Origin: an uncultured Lachnospiraceae bacterium
GTDB lineage: Bacteria > Bacillota > Clostridia > Lachnospirales > Lachnospiraceae
Length of the DNA stretch: 64,000 bases
Reading direction: 5' to 3'
NCBI GenBank assembly: GCA_944383545.1
Contig: CALWPY010000005.1
Span: 91,009 to 155,008 of the forward strand
Positions 40,676 through 50,200 of this stretch are shown here, one piece after another (position 1 is the stretch's first letter; every line of letters begins with the position of its first letter). The notes beneath the pieces were generated by a model. That model was not told the origin of the DNA, did no database searches, and worked only from the letters and a program-made list of their open reading frames with translations. The position numbers and the translations under genes are program-made.

Positions 40676-41626
40676 CTATTCGACGTTGTTAATAATCTTA
40701 ATAAATTCATCATAATTTTCGGTCTCATTTATTTTCTTTCTTAATTTTGCAGAATCATAAAGACCTGTGGTATACCATGCTACATGTTTTCTCATCTCAT
40801 GAAGCCCCGTATATTCTCCCTTATATTTTATCATAAGCTCAAGATGCTTAAGCATCATATCCTTTATTTCCTCTGAAGAAGGACGCGGAAGATTTTCACC
40901 TGTTTTAAGATAGTGCTTTATCTCCTTAAATATCCACGGATTTCCCTTTGCTGCCCTGCCTATCATAAAAGCGTCACAGCCTGTCCTCTTTTTCATATTA
41001 ATAATATCTTTACCACAGGTGAGGTCTCCGTTTCCTATTACAGGAATTTTAACTGCTTCCTTTACTTTTCTTATTATGTCCCAGTCAGCCTCCCCCTGGT
41101 AATATTCTTCTCTGGTCCTTCCATGTACTGCCACGGCAGACGCACCCGCTTCTTCTGCAATCTTTGCAACTTCGGGAGCATTTTTATTATCCTTTTCAAA
41201 CCCTGCTCGGATTTTAATTGTTACAGGCAGTGCACATGATTTTTTTACTGCATATATTATCTCACCTATAAGAACAGGATTTTTCATAAGTGCCGAGCCC
41301 TCTCCGTTATTTACGATTTTAGGCACAGGACAGCCCATATTTATATCAATAAATGCAAATCCTCTGTCTTCCAGTCTTTTTGCCTGCTCACCCATGATTT
41401 CGGGCTCACTTCCGAATATCTGCACACCTATAGGCTCCTCTTCTTTTTCCGTAAGCAAAAGAGGCTCTGCGCTTTTAATATTGTAATACATACCCTTTGC
41501 ACTTATCATTTCGGTATATAATATGTCACATCCCTGCTCCTTGCATAAAAGGCGAAATGGCAGGTCGCATACGCCTGCCATGGGAGCCAGTATTAATTTA
41601 TCTTTAAAATCAATCATTTTACTCAC
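40676..41626 (-). CDS. dusB: tRNA-dihydrouridine synthase
   Basis: A 316-residue flavoenzyme reducing uridines in the tRNA D-loop. FMN-barrel motifs: LAPMAGVCDLPFRLL, TEMISAKGM, INMGCPVPKIVNNGEGSALMKNP (active-site Cys in the GCP), VHGRTREEYYQG, IGNGDLT and GRAAKGNPWIF. The DusB type is usual in Firmicutes. It is 12 bp after coaX, at the end of the lysine-riboswitch operon. Confidence 0.94.
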   Translation of the reverse strand: MSKMIDFKDKLILAPMAGVCDLPFRLLCKEQGCDILYTEMISAKGMYYNIKSAEPLLLTEKEEEPIGVQIFGSEPEIMGEQAKRLEDRGFAFIDINMGCPVPKIVNNGEGSALMKNPVLIGEIIYAVKKSCALPVTIKIRAGFEKDNKNAPEVAKIAEEAGASAVAVHGRTREEYYQGEADWDIIRKVKEAVKIPVIGNGDLTCGKDIINMKKRTGCDAFMIGRAAKGNPWIFKEIKHYLKTGENLPRPSSEEIKDMMLKHLELMIKYKGEYTGLHEMRKHVAWYTTGLYDSAKLRKKINETENYDEFIKIINNVE

Positions 41627-41638
41627 CGCACTTAAAAG

Positions 41639-42403
41639 TTACTGCTTGTCATAAATAAGTCTCAAACCATGAAGTGTGAGCTCAGGGTCATAGACATCTA
41701 TACAATCCGTAGATTCAGAAATAAGCTTTCCGAGTCCTCCTGTGGCTACAACTTTTATATTTTCCAGACCTGATTCTTTTTTAAGTCTGTTTACAATATA
41801 CTCTGTCTGGCCTATATAACCGTAATATATACCTGCCTGCATACTGGAAACGGTATCCCTTCCCATAATTGTATCTACTTTTTTTATCTCAACTTCAGGA
41901 AGCTTTGCCGTTCCTCCCCAGAGTGCCGCTGCCGCAAGCCTTATTCCGGGTGAGGTAACTCCCGCATAAAATGTTCCATCATCTAAAACCAGGTCATGCG
42001 TGGTTGCCGTGCCAAAATCTATTACTATTACAGGACCGCCGTACATTTCATACGCTGCTACCGCATCTACAAGCCTGTCTGCTCCGAGCTCCTTAGGATT
42101 TGGTATTGAGATATTAATACCCGTTTTTATTCCCGGCGCAACGATAACAGGATTTATGTTGAAATACTTCACTATTCCACTGGTAAGTGAATGCATTATC
42201 TTAGGAACTACTGACGCTATAATTACAGAATCAATATCTGAAAAAGTCATATTCTGAAGGCTCAGCCACTCTCCTAAGAATACTCCGTACTCATCCGAAG
42301 TCCTGTCTGTTTTTGTGGTAAGTCTGAATTGTTTCACTAATCTTTCGCCGTCAAAAAGACCTACGGTAACATTTGTATTACCCGCATCTATTGCAAATAA
42401 CAT
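41639..42403 (-). CDS. coaX: Pantothenate kinase, type III
   Basis: A 254-residue kinase for the first step of CoA synthesis. The phosphate loop is [41 protein letters not shown] and [11 protein letters not shown] are the type III signatures. Type III enzymes are not inhibited by CoA. AGGAG precedes the ATG. It follows the DUF6145 gene by 51 bp. Confidence 0.95.
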   Translation of the reverse strand: MLFAIDAGNTNVTVGLFDGERLVKQFRLTTKTDRTSDEYGVFLGEWLSLQNMTFSDIDSVIIASVVPKIMHSLTSGIVKYFNINPVIVAPGIKTGINISIPNPKELGADRLVDAVAAYEMYGGPVIVIDFGTATTHDLVLDDGTFYAGVTSPGIRLAAAALWGGTAKLPEVEIKKVDTIMGRDTVSSMQAGIYYGYIGQTEYIVNRLKKESGLENIKVVATGGLGKLISESTDCIDVYDPELTLHGLRLIYDKQ

Positions 42404-42454
42404 TTATTTTTCTCCTTAATTTCAAGTTGCATAATATGTTATAAAGACTTGCTT

Positions 42455-42772
42455 TTATGAAAAGAAGACCTGATAGTACTGTTCAAGCTGTTCAAAGAGC
42501 TCTTTTTTTTCTTCTCTTATCTGCTTTACTTTAAGCACACTGCCTATCTCATCATATAAAATGTCTTCCTCATATGCCTCTGTTTTTATATTGAGGCTTC
42601 CCTCCTCATCATACTCTAAGAGAATAACACCACCGACATCTTCTGTAAAGAGGACGCACATTATTTTTAATTCATCTTTTATCTGCTGAGGCAGTCCTGA
42701 AAAATCTTCATTCAGATAAAACTTCTGTGCATACTTGGATGCACTGCATAGAACAACTTTATCCTGATACAT
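42455..42772 (-). CDS. DUF6145-like protein
   Basis: A 105-residue acidic cytoplasmic protein starting MYQDKVVLCSASKYAQKFYLN, with LPQQIKDELKIMCVLFTEDVGGVI and a C-terminal coiled segment (EIGSVLKVKQIREEKKELFEQL). This matches, from memory, a conserved unknown family of Clostridia next to dapB. It starts 1 bp after the dapB stop, so translation is coupled. No function is known; conservation of place with dapB suggests a role near lysine/diaminopimelate synthesis or its control. Confidence 0.75.
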   Translation of the reverse strand: MYQDKVVLCSASKYAQKFYLNEDFSGLPQQIKDELKIMCVLFTEDVGGVILLEYDEEGSLNIKTEAYEEDILYDEIGSVLKVKQIREEKKELFEQLEQYYQVFFS

Positions 42773-42773
42773 A

Positions 42774-43535
42774 TTACCTGCCCTCTATAACGTCTGCCAT
42801 ATCATATATTCCGGGTGCCTTTCCTGCAAGAAATTTTGCAGCCTCTACTGCACCCTTTGCAAATACTGCCTTTGAATACGCTGTATGCTTTATTTCTATA
42901 ACTTCATCAGTACCTGCAAATATAACCTCGTGCTCTCCTACTATGGTCCCGCCTCTTACAGCCGATATTCCAAGCTCCTTCTTGTCTCTTTTCTTTCTTA
43001 CCTGTGTTCTGTCATATATGTATTCGTATTCATTTCCCCTTGCCTCATTTACTGCATCTGCAAGTGCAAGTGCAGTTCCTGAAGGAGCATCCACCTTCTG
43101 ATTGTGATGCTTTTCAACTATCTCCACATCATAGCCTGCAGGGCAGAATACATTTGCAGCCTCACGCAAAAGCTTAATTATGGTATTTATACCCAGACTC
43201 ATGTTGGCAGATTTAAGTATTGCAACCTTCATTGCGGCATTCCTTACATTTACAAGCTGCTCATCACTTAAGCCCGTGGTACAGAGTACAACAGGAATTT
43301 TTCTTGTAACTGAATATTCAAGCAGTCTGTCAACTGCCTTTGCCGATGCAAAATCTATTATTACATCCGCTTCTATATTACATGCTATAATATCCTCAAA
43401 GACAGGATATCCGTTATCTCTGTTATTTACAATATCTATGCCTGCAACAATTTCCGACTCGCTGTCTTCATTAACTATGGAGGTTATAACCTGCCCCATC
43501 TTTCCGTTGCAGCCATGCATAATTATCTTTATCAT
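42774..43535 (-). CDS. dapB: 4-hydroxy-tetrahydrodipicolinate reductase
   Basis: A 253-residue reductase in the lysine/diaminopimelate route. The cofactor loop is IIMHGCNGKMGQVI; the catalytic motif is EKHHNQKVDAPSGTAL. AAAGGA lies about 7 bp upstream. It follows dapA by 33 bp. Confidence 0.96.
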   Translation of the reverse strand: MIKIIMHGCNGKMGQVITSIVNEDSESEIVAGIDIVNNRDNGYPVFEDIIACNIEADVIIDFASAKAVDRLLEYSVTRKIPVVLCTTGLSDEQLVNVRNAAMKVAILKSANMSLGINTIIKLLREAANVFCPAGYDVEIVEKHHNQKVDAPSGTALALADAVNEARGNEYEYIYDRTQVRKKRDKKELGISAVRGGTIVGEHEVIFAGTDEVIEIKHTAYSKAVFAKGAVEAAKFLAGKAPGIYDMADVIEGR

Positions 43536-43568
43536 AATGTTTTCCTTTCAATCTATACAAAGAAATAA

Positions 43569-44456
43569 TTAAAACTCTATTCCGTATTCTCTCATTGCCT
43601 TCTCAAGCCTCTCTGCATTCTGAGGCTCCATTTCAGTAAGAGGCATTCTCATAACTCCGTTTGAAAGTCCCATAAGCTCTGTTGCCTTCTTTACAGGAAT
43701 AGGATTCACCTCACAGAATAACGCTCCGCAGAGGTCTATTGCTTTTAACTGAAGGTCTCTTGCACCCTCAATATCTCCGTCAAAATACTTTTTAACCACA
43801 TTGTGTGTGTCTTCAGGAATTATATTTGACGTAACGGAAATAACTCCCTTTCCGCCAAGTGAAAGAAGAGGAATAATCTGGTCATCATTTCCTGAATATA
43901 AATCTATACATCCGTCTGCAAGACTCATAAGTTTTGCAACCTGTGAAATATTTCCTGATGCTTCTTTAATACCTACGATATTCGGTACGTTCTTTGCAAG
44001 GTAAACTGCCGTTTCAGGAAGAATGTTTGTTCCTGTCCTGCTCGGTACATTGTAAAGTATTATAGGAAGAGATACACTGTTTGCAATATCCGTAAAGTGC
44101 TTAATAAGTCCCTTCTGTGTAGCCTTATTATAATAAGGAGTAACGAGAAGAAGTCCGTCTGCTCCGTACTTTTCCGCCTCCTTTGAAAGATATATTGCAG
44201 TTTCGGTACAGTTAGAGCCCGTTCCTGCCACAACAGGAATTCTGCCTGCCACATGCTCGCAGCATACCCTGATACATTCCAGATGCTCCTCATGTGTAAG
44301 TGTTGAAGCTTCTCCTGTAGTACCGCAAATTACTATACAATCTGTTTTGTTTTCAATCTGGAAGTCAATCAGTTTCTTGAGCTGTTCATAATCTACTGAA
44401 AGGTCCTCCTTAAACGGTGTTATAAGTGCAACTGCAGCCCCGGTAAAAATAGCCAT
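43569..44456 (-). CDS. dapA: 4-hydroxy-tetrahydrodipicolinate synthase
   Basis: A 295-residue aldolase condensing pyruvate with aspartate semialdehyde. GTTGEASTL binds pyruvate, the Tyr is in LYNVPSRTGTN, and the Schiff-base Lys is in VGIKEASGN. AGGAGG lies 9 bp upstream. It is the first gene controlled by the lysine riboswitch. Confidence 0.97.
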   Translation of the reverse strand: MAIFTGAAVALITPFKEDLSVDYEQLKKLIDFQIENKTDCIVICGTTGEASTLTHEEHLECIRVCCEHVAGRIPVVAGTGSNCTETAIYLSKEAEKYGADGLLLVTPYYNKATQKGLIKHFTDIANSVSLPIILYNVPSRTGTNILPETAVYLAKNVPNIVGIKEASGNISQVAKLMSLADGCIDLYSGNDDQIIPLLSLGGKGVISVTSNIIPEDTHNVVKKYFDGDIEGARDLQLKAIDLCGALFCEVNPIPVKKATELMGLSNGVMRMPLTEMEPQNAERLEKAMREYGIEF

Positions 44457-44495
44457 AATAAATTACCTCCTAAAATTAAATATTAAAAAACGGTA

Positions 44496-44525
44496 TAAAA
44501 AACGGGCTGACAGAGTGCCAACCCG
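44496..44525 (-). terminator. Riboswitch terminator before dapA
   Basis: Ten-base arms (44503-44512 and 44516-44525, two G-U pairs) form a hairpin followed by TTTTTTAT on the minus strand. It lies between the lysine aptamer and dapA and serves as the off-state of the switch. Confidence 0.88.
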
Positions 44526-44540
44526 AAATAATAATCATAC

Positions 44541-44705
44541 TTCTAAGTAGCGCTCCATCTCTCGATGACAGTCGTACGGCTCTTAACCGCACAACCAGAC
44601 CATAAAACCTTGGAATCTTATAATCTTCGGCAGTTCGCCCTTTCAATTATCCTCACTTGCTCCAAGACATCGGATAATCTAATCATGCTCACCGCACCTC
44701 TACCC
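44541..44705 (-). promoter_or_regulatory. Lysine riboswitch (L box)
   Basis: Read on the minus strand the element opens with GGGTAGAGGTGCGG and closes with GGAGCGCTAC, which pair as P1. Between them are GAAAGGGCGAACTGCCGAAG, the TCTGGTTGTGC segment and CGACTGTCATCGAGAG, all hallmarks of the lysine aptamer core. High lysine should favour the terminator at 44496-44525 and lower expression of dapA, dapB, the DUF6145 gene, coaX and dusB. Confidence 0.93.
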
Positions 44706-44776
44706 ATATATGAAGCATGCAAAATATGCATGCACAAATATACTGTTATATTATCACCATTACATGTGTATGTCAA

Positions 44777-45406
44777 CTACTCAAGACATTCCATTTTACT
44801 TACCGATACTTCATATGCAACCTTGTTTACGACCTCATCCTGACCGATTTTTTTCTGGTATTCCCTGCTCTGAATCCTGCCCCACACGGCAACATGTTCA
44901 CCAACAGCAAGCTTACCCGCAAATCTTGCATTTCTTCCCCAACATATACAAGGTATGTAATCAGACTTTCCATATGCTCTGTTTACCGCAAGAAGTATAT
45001 CTGCAATTTCCCTTCCCAGAGGCGTCATTCTGTAAACAGGCTCTTTACATATATAACCGTCCAGATATATCTGATTCGGTTTGTTTTCCTTATCATTTTC
45101 CGGACTGATTAGTTCAATTTCCCTCACAAACACCGAAAGTATCAGCCTGTTTTTGTTTTCCTCGTGCTTATTGTAAGAACGGAACTGTCCTTTTGCAATT
45201 ACCTTCTCTCCAATATGCGGGTTATCGACATCAAATAATCTGTCTGATACCATAAGAGGAATTACATCATGCGCGTCGGAAAGCCTGCTCACTACTAAAT
45301 CCACCATGTAAAATCCTTCGCCGAATATTTCATGGCTGAATCTGAAATCCGATACAATTTCTCCTGCTACGATTACCTGATTGTTGTTTAATACTTTTTC
45401 TGTCAT
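44777..45406 (-). CDS. ssb: Single-stranded DNA-binding protein with two OB folds
   Basis: A 209-residue protein made of two SSB/PriB-like OB domains: about residues 8-100 (NNQVIVAGEIVSDFRFSHE, FYMVDLVVSRLS) and 107-205 (NQIYLDGYICKEPVYRMTPLGREIADI, IPCICWGRNARFAGK, VAVWGRIQSREYQKK). Normal SSB has one OB fold plus an acidic tail; here the tail is missing and the chain ends ECLE. AAGGAG lies 6 bp before the ATG at 45406. The long form may act as a dimer or as a dedicated partner of another process; whether this is the main cellular SSB is unknown. Confidence 0.78.
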   Translation of the reverse strand: MTEKVLNNNQVIVAGEIVSDFRFSHEIFGEGFYMVDLVVSRLSDAHDVIPLMVSDRLFDVDNPHIGEKVIAKGQFRSYNKHEENKNRLILSVFVREIELISPENDKENKPNQIYLDGYICKEPVYRMTPLGREIADILLAVNRAYGKSDYIPCICWGRNARFAGKLAVGEHVAVWGRIQSREYQKKIGQDEVVNKVAYEVSVSKMECLE

Positions 45407-45476
45407 TTTGTTCTCCTTCCTATTTCTACCATATGTATACATTTATATGATATTCCAGGAAGGGCGAAAGTATGTT

Positions 45477-45506
45477 GACTACTTTTGTCGTATAACGACT
45501 ACTTTT
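45477..45506. repeat. Direct and inverted repeats upstream of ssb
   Basis: GACTACTTTT occurs at 45477-45486 and 45497-45506, exactly 20 bp apart, and GTCG/CGAC half-sites frame the middle. The two-turn period suggests a protein binding site. They lie between the rRNA methyltransferase stop and ssb. Confidence 0.45.
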
Positions 45507-45517
45507 CTTTTATTTTG

Positions 45518-46306
45518 CTAATTATTAAATTTCCTCTGTCTTAACACCTCATATGATATTACGGCAGCCGAAACCGCTGCATTCAGAGATTCCACCTTTC
45601 CCATCATGGGTATGAAAATCTTGTCGTCTGCCTCTCTGCTTAATTCCTCAGAAAGTCCGTTTCCCTCATTTCCTATAATAAATGCGGACGGCTCTGTGAA
45701 ATCCTTTTCATAAAAGCTTTTCCCGTCTAAATGAGCCGCATAAATTTTTATACCTGATTTTTTTAATTTTTTTATATCATCTAAAAGATTTTCACTTATA
45801 TAAACGGGCACCCTGAATATTGAGCCCATGGTAGAACGCACGGTTTTGGGATTATAAATATCTGCAGAATCCCTGCTTATTATTATTCCTGAAACACCTG
45901 CTCCCTCTGCTGTTCTTATTATTGTTCCCATGTTTCCCGGGTCCTGCAGTTTTTCCAATATCAATAAAAAAGGCTGTTTTTTAATAAGCTCAGACAATGA
46001 AAAATCTTTCACGGAAACAACTGCAAGCACCCCCTGTGGCGTGACGGTATCTGATATATGTTTGAATACTGTATTATCCACCTGAAATGCTTTATTATCA
46101 TAATTCTTTTGGACAAAAGTTCTTACTTCAGGAAACTTTTCACATGCTTCCTGAGTAAAATAAATTTCCTTTATGGTGTCTTTAGGAGCTTCCCTGAACA
46201 TTCTTATTCCTTCTATTATAAAACTTTTTTGCTTACGTCTTTCTTTTGAATTTTCTTTAAGTTTTATTACATTTTTAATTTTCGGATTAGAGACTGATGT
46301 AATCAT
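45518..46306 (-). CDS. TrmH/SpoU-family RNA 2'-O-methyltransferase
   Basis: A 262-residue knotted (SPOUT) methyltransferase. An N-terminal substrate-binding domain (FIIEGIRMFREA) precedes the catalytic motifs ILEKLQDPGNMGTIIRTAEGAG, FIIGNEGNGLSEEL and IPMMGKVESLNAAVSAAV. It probably methylates a 23S rRNA or tRNA ribose; RlmB and TsnR-like members cannot be separated by eye. GGGAG is upstream; it follows pfkA by 5 bp. Confidence 0.9.
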   Translation of the reverse strand: MITSVSNPKIKNVIKLKENSKERRKQKSFIIEGIRMFREAPKDTIKEIYFTQEACEKFPEVRTFVQKNYDNKAFQVDNTVFKHISDTVTPQGVLAVVSVKDFSLSELIKKQPFLLILEKLQDPGNMGTIIRTAEGAGVSGIIISRDSADIYNPKTVRSTMGSIFRVPVYISENLLDDIKKLKKSGIKIYAAHLDGKSFYEKDFTEPSAFIIGNEGNGLSEELSREADDKIFIPMMGKVESLNAAVSAAVISYEVLRQRKFNN

Positions 46307-46311
46307 TTTTA

Positions 46312-47298
46312 CTATCTCCCCATTATTCCCGATACCTCATACATAAAATTATCTATGTCCTTATACATATGAAGCGAATCTGTTATATCATCATCTGTTA
46401 ATTTATCATTTCTCAGGCCTATCACTCTGTTTTCTGCTCCCTGAGAAAGAAGTTTTACTGCATATGCTCCCATAAGGGAAGCTGTCATCCTGTCCTTTGC
46501 AGTCGGACTGCCGCCACGCTGCATATATCCTATCACGGTAGCTCTCGTTCCTATTCCCGTAAGCTTTTCTATTCTTTCTGCCATTTCATAGGTGTTTCCT
46601 ATTCCTTCTGCATTTACTATGATATGGTGAGTCTTTCCTTTTTCCCTGTTCAAAATTATGCGGTCTACAAGTCTTTTGATAAGTCCGTCAAAATCTCCGT
46701 CATATTTTTCAGGTATGAGAATATCCTCTGCCCCATTTGCAATTCCGCACCAGAGGGCTATATATCCAGCTCCCCTTCCCATTACCTCGACAATGGAGCA
46801 TCTTTCATGAGATGTAGATGTTTCTCTTATCTTGTCTATTGCCTGCATGGCAGTATTCACAGCGGTATCAAATCCTATGGTATAATCTGTGCTTCCTATA
46901 TCATTATCTATGGTGCACGGAATGCATATTGTATTTATTCCGAATTCCAAAAGTCTTCTCGCACCGTTTATTGAGCCGTCTCCACCTATTACAATAAGGG
47001 CATCTATTCCGTTTTCTTTTAAGACTTCCGCTCCCTTTTTCTGGTTTTCAACCATTTTAAATTCTTCACATCGTGCAGTATAAAGGAAAGTTCCGCCGGT
47101 ATGAATGATATCAGCTACATCTTTCACTCCCAGCTCAATAAAATCATTTGTAAGAAGTCCTATATAACCCTTTCTTATTCCCTTGACATTAATTCCATTT
47201 GCACAGGCAGCCCTCACCACTGCTCGTATTACTGCATTCATTCCCGGAGCATCCCCTCCGCTTGTAAGCACACCAATAGTTTTAATACTTTTAGCCAT
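46312..47298 (-). CDS. pfkA: ATP-dependent 6-phosphofructokinase
   Basis: A 328-residue glycolytic enzyme, slightly longer than the Bacillus type (319). LTSGGDAPGMNAVIRA, GGDGSINGARRLLEFG, PCTIDNDIGSTDYTIGFDTA (catalytic Asp) and MGRGAGYIALW are present. The Gly in the GGDGS loop, rather than Asp, marks the ATP-using form. It overlaps dnaE by 8 bp and has GGAGG 7 bp before its start. Confidence 0.96.
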   Translation of the reverse strand: MAKSIKTIGVLTSGGDAPGMNAVIRAVVRAACANGINVKGIRKGYIGLLTNDFIELGVKDVADIIHTGGTFLYTARCEEFKMVENQKKGAEVLKENGIDALIVIGGDGSINGARRLLEFGINTICIPCTIDNDIGSTDYTIGFDTAVNTAMQAIDKIRETSTSHERCSIVEVMGRGAGYIALWCGIANGAEDILIPEKYDGDFDGLIKRLVDRIILNREKGKTHHIIVNAEGIGNTYEMAERIEKLTGIGTRATVIGYMQRGGSPTAKDRMTASLMGAYAVKLLSQGAENRVIGLRNDKLTDDDITDSLHMYKDIDNFMYEVSGIMGR

Positions 47299-50200
47299 TA
47301 TCTTTCCTCCGTTCTACAACCGCTACATTTTCCTGTCCCCATTCGAGTCCGAGTGCCCGTACAACTCCCTGTGTCAGGTCCACTCCTTCAACCTCATCCA
47401 CCTTCTTCATCTTTTTATCTTCCTTAAGTTTTATATATACTTTCGTATGTCCCGGATAATTTTTAAGAAGAGTTATAAGGTTTTCCCTGTTTTCTTCGTA
47501 ATCCTGTTCATTCTTAAAGCAGAGCCATAATGTGCTTTTTTCATCTTCCATACCTTTTTTTATTTCATCAAAGGTTTTAATACTGTTAGCCAGAAGTTTT
47601 CCTTCTTCTTCCGTAATAGAGGTCTGTCCTTTTATAAGGACTTTGTTATTTTCTTTTATTTTGTTCCTGTTATCCGCATAATCCCTGGGAAATACAACAA
47701 CCTCCAGTGTACCGTATAAATCTTCTACAGTTAAAAATGCCATAGTCTGATTATTTTTTGTTATTTTAACCGTAACCTTCTCTATAGTACCTCCTACGGT
47801 ACAACTTACCCTGTCACGAAGTTTTGCCTTTCCTGTTTCTTCATCGGGTGCAAAATCCGTTGTTTTTGCATCAGTAAATCTGTTCATTATTTCCTGATAA
47901 TCGTCCAGAGGATGACCGCTTACATATACGCCAAGTACTTCTTTTTCATATTTAAGAAGCTCTTCTTTTGTATATTCAGACACATCAGGATAAGAAGCAG
48001 TAAACTCCTGCTTTTCTTCCTGTGACATAAAATCAAAAAGAGACATCTGCCCCGTCATGGCACTTTTTTTCTCTCTGTTTACCTCTTCCATAATCTTTGG
48101 ATATACAAGAATCATCTGCCTCCTGTTATATCCGAAGCTGTCAAAGGCTCCTGCATATATAAAATTTTCTATCGTTCTTTTATTTGCTTCCTTACTTGAT
48201 ACTCTTTCAATAAAGTCCTTTAAATCCCTGAATCTGCCATTTTCATTTCTGTCCTCCAGTATGGCATTAACTACACCGTCACCTATGGATTTAATTGCCG
48301 AAAGTCCATATCTTATGGCATTGTCAGATACTGAAAAGTCACCATACCCCAGATTCACATCAGGAGGCAGAAGCTTTATTCCCATTGCACGGCAATTTTG
48401 TATGTACGCTGTTACCTTTGTCGTATTATCTCTTACAGAAGTCATAAGCGCCGCCATAAAATCCAGAGGGTAATGACATTTCAGATACGCAGTCTGATAA
48501 GCCACCACAGCATATGCGGCAGCATGGGATTTATTAAAAGCATACTTTGCAAAATCCGTCATTTCATCAAATATTTTATTTGCTGTTTTTTCATCTATAC
48601 CCCTCTTAATACAGCCGGGTACATTCAGCTCTTCATTTCCATATATGAAATACTCTCTCTCTTTTTCCATTACGTCCGCTTTTTTCTTGGACATGGCTCT
48701 TCTCACCAGGTCGGAACGACCCATTGTATATCCCGCAAGCTCCATAACAATCTGCATAACCTGCTCCTGATAAACTATACAGCCATATGTAGGGGAAAGT
48801 ATTTTTTCAAGTGCAGGATGGTCATACTTGACGCTTTCAGGATTTTCTTTTCCCTTAATATAAAGGGGTATAAAATCCATAGGGCCCGGTCTGTAAAGAG
48901 AAATACCTGCAATTATATCTTCTAAATTTCTAGGTTTAAGCTCCTTCATGAAATTTTTCATACCTGCACTTTCAAGCTGGAATACTCCGTCACATTTTCC
49001 TGCAGAAATCATTTCATAAACTTCACTGTCGTCATAATCTATCTTATTTATATCAAGTTTTTTTCCCGTTCTTCTTTCTATATTATTTACTGCATCCCGA
49101 ATTACCGTAAGGGTACGTAAACCAAGGAAATCCATCTTAAGAAGTCCCAGTTCCTCTATGGTAGTCATGTTATATTGTGTTGTTATGGCATTATCACTTC
49201 CCCTTGAAAGAGGTACATATTCATCTATGGGGTCTCGTCCTATAACAACACCTGCCGCATGCATGGAAGAATGTCTCGGTAATCCCTCCAGTTTACGCGA
49301 CATGTCCACAAGGTTTTTAATCTGCTCATCGTTTTCATACATTGCCCTGAAATCAGAACTTCTTTGGAGAGCAATATCTATTGTCATTCCTATTTCAGTA
49401 GGAATGGCTTTCGCTACGGCATCACAGACATTATATGGAATGTCAAGTGCACGTCCTACATCCCTTATACAGCCTCTTGCAGCCAGTGTACCAAAAGTAA
49501 TAATCTGTACTACCTTTTCTTTACCATATTTTCTTACAACATAATCAATAACCTCCTGCCTTCTTTCATAGCAGAAATCCACGTCTATATCAGGCATGGT
49601 AACTCTCTCCGGATTAAGAAATCTTTCAAAAAGCAGGTTATATTTTATAGGATCAATATCTGTTATCTTTAAACAGTAAGCAACTATGCTTCCCGCTGCA
49701 GAGCCTCTTCCCGGTCCCACTGCAATATCATTCTGCTTTGCATAGTATATAAAATCCCATACAATCAGAAAATAGTCTACATATCCCATGTTATTTATTA
49801 CATCCAGCTCATAATCCAGTCTGTTTTTCAGGTCATCTGTAACATTTTCATATCGTTCATAAAGTCCTTTATAACATAATTCCTTCAGATATGAAAATGC
49901 ATCATAGCCTTCAGGGACATCAAATTTCGGCACCTTTTGCTCTCCGAAAACTATCTCCACTTCACACTGTTCAGAAATTTTTTTTGTGTTTTCCAAAGCT
50001 TCTCTTGCATAAGGAAACAGAGCCGCCATCTCCTCAGGTGATTTAAGGTAATATTGACCGCCCGTATATCTCATTCTGTCTGTATCAGTTACTTTTTTAT
50101 TTGTCTGTATACATAGAAGAATGTCATGTGCATCTGCATCTTCTGCCATAATATAATGGGAATCATTTGTTGCAACCAGAGGAATGTTAAGTTCCTTTGA

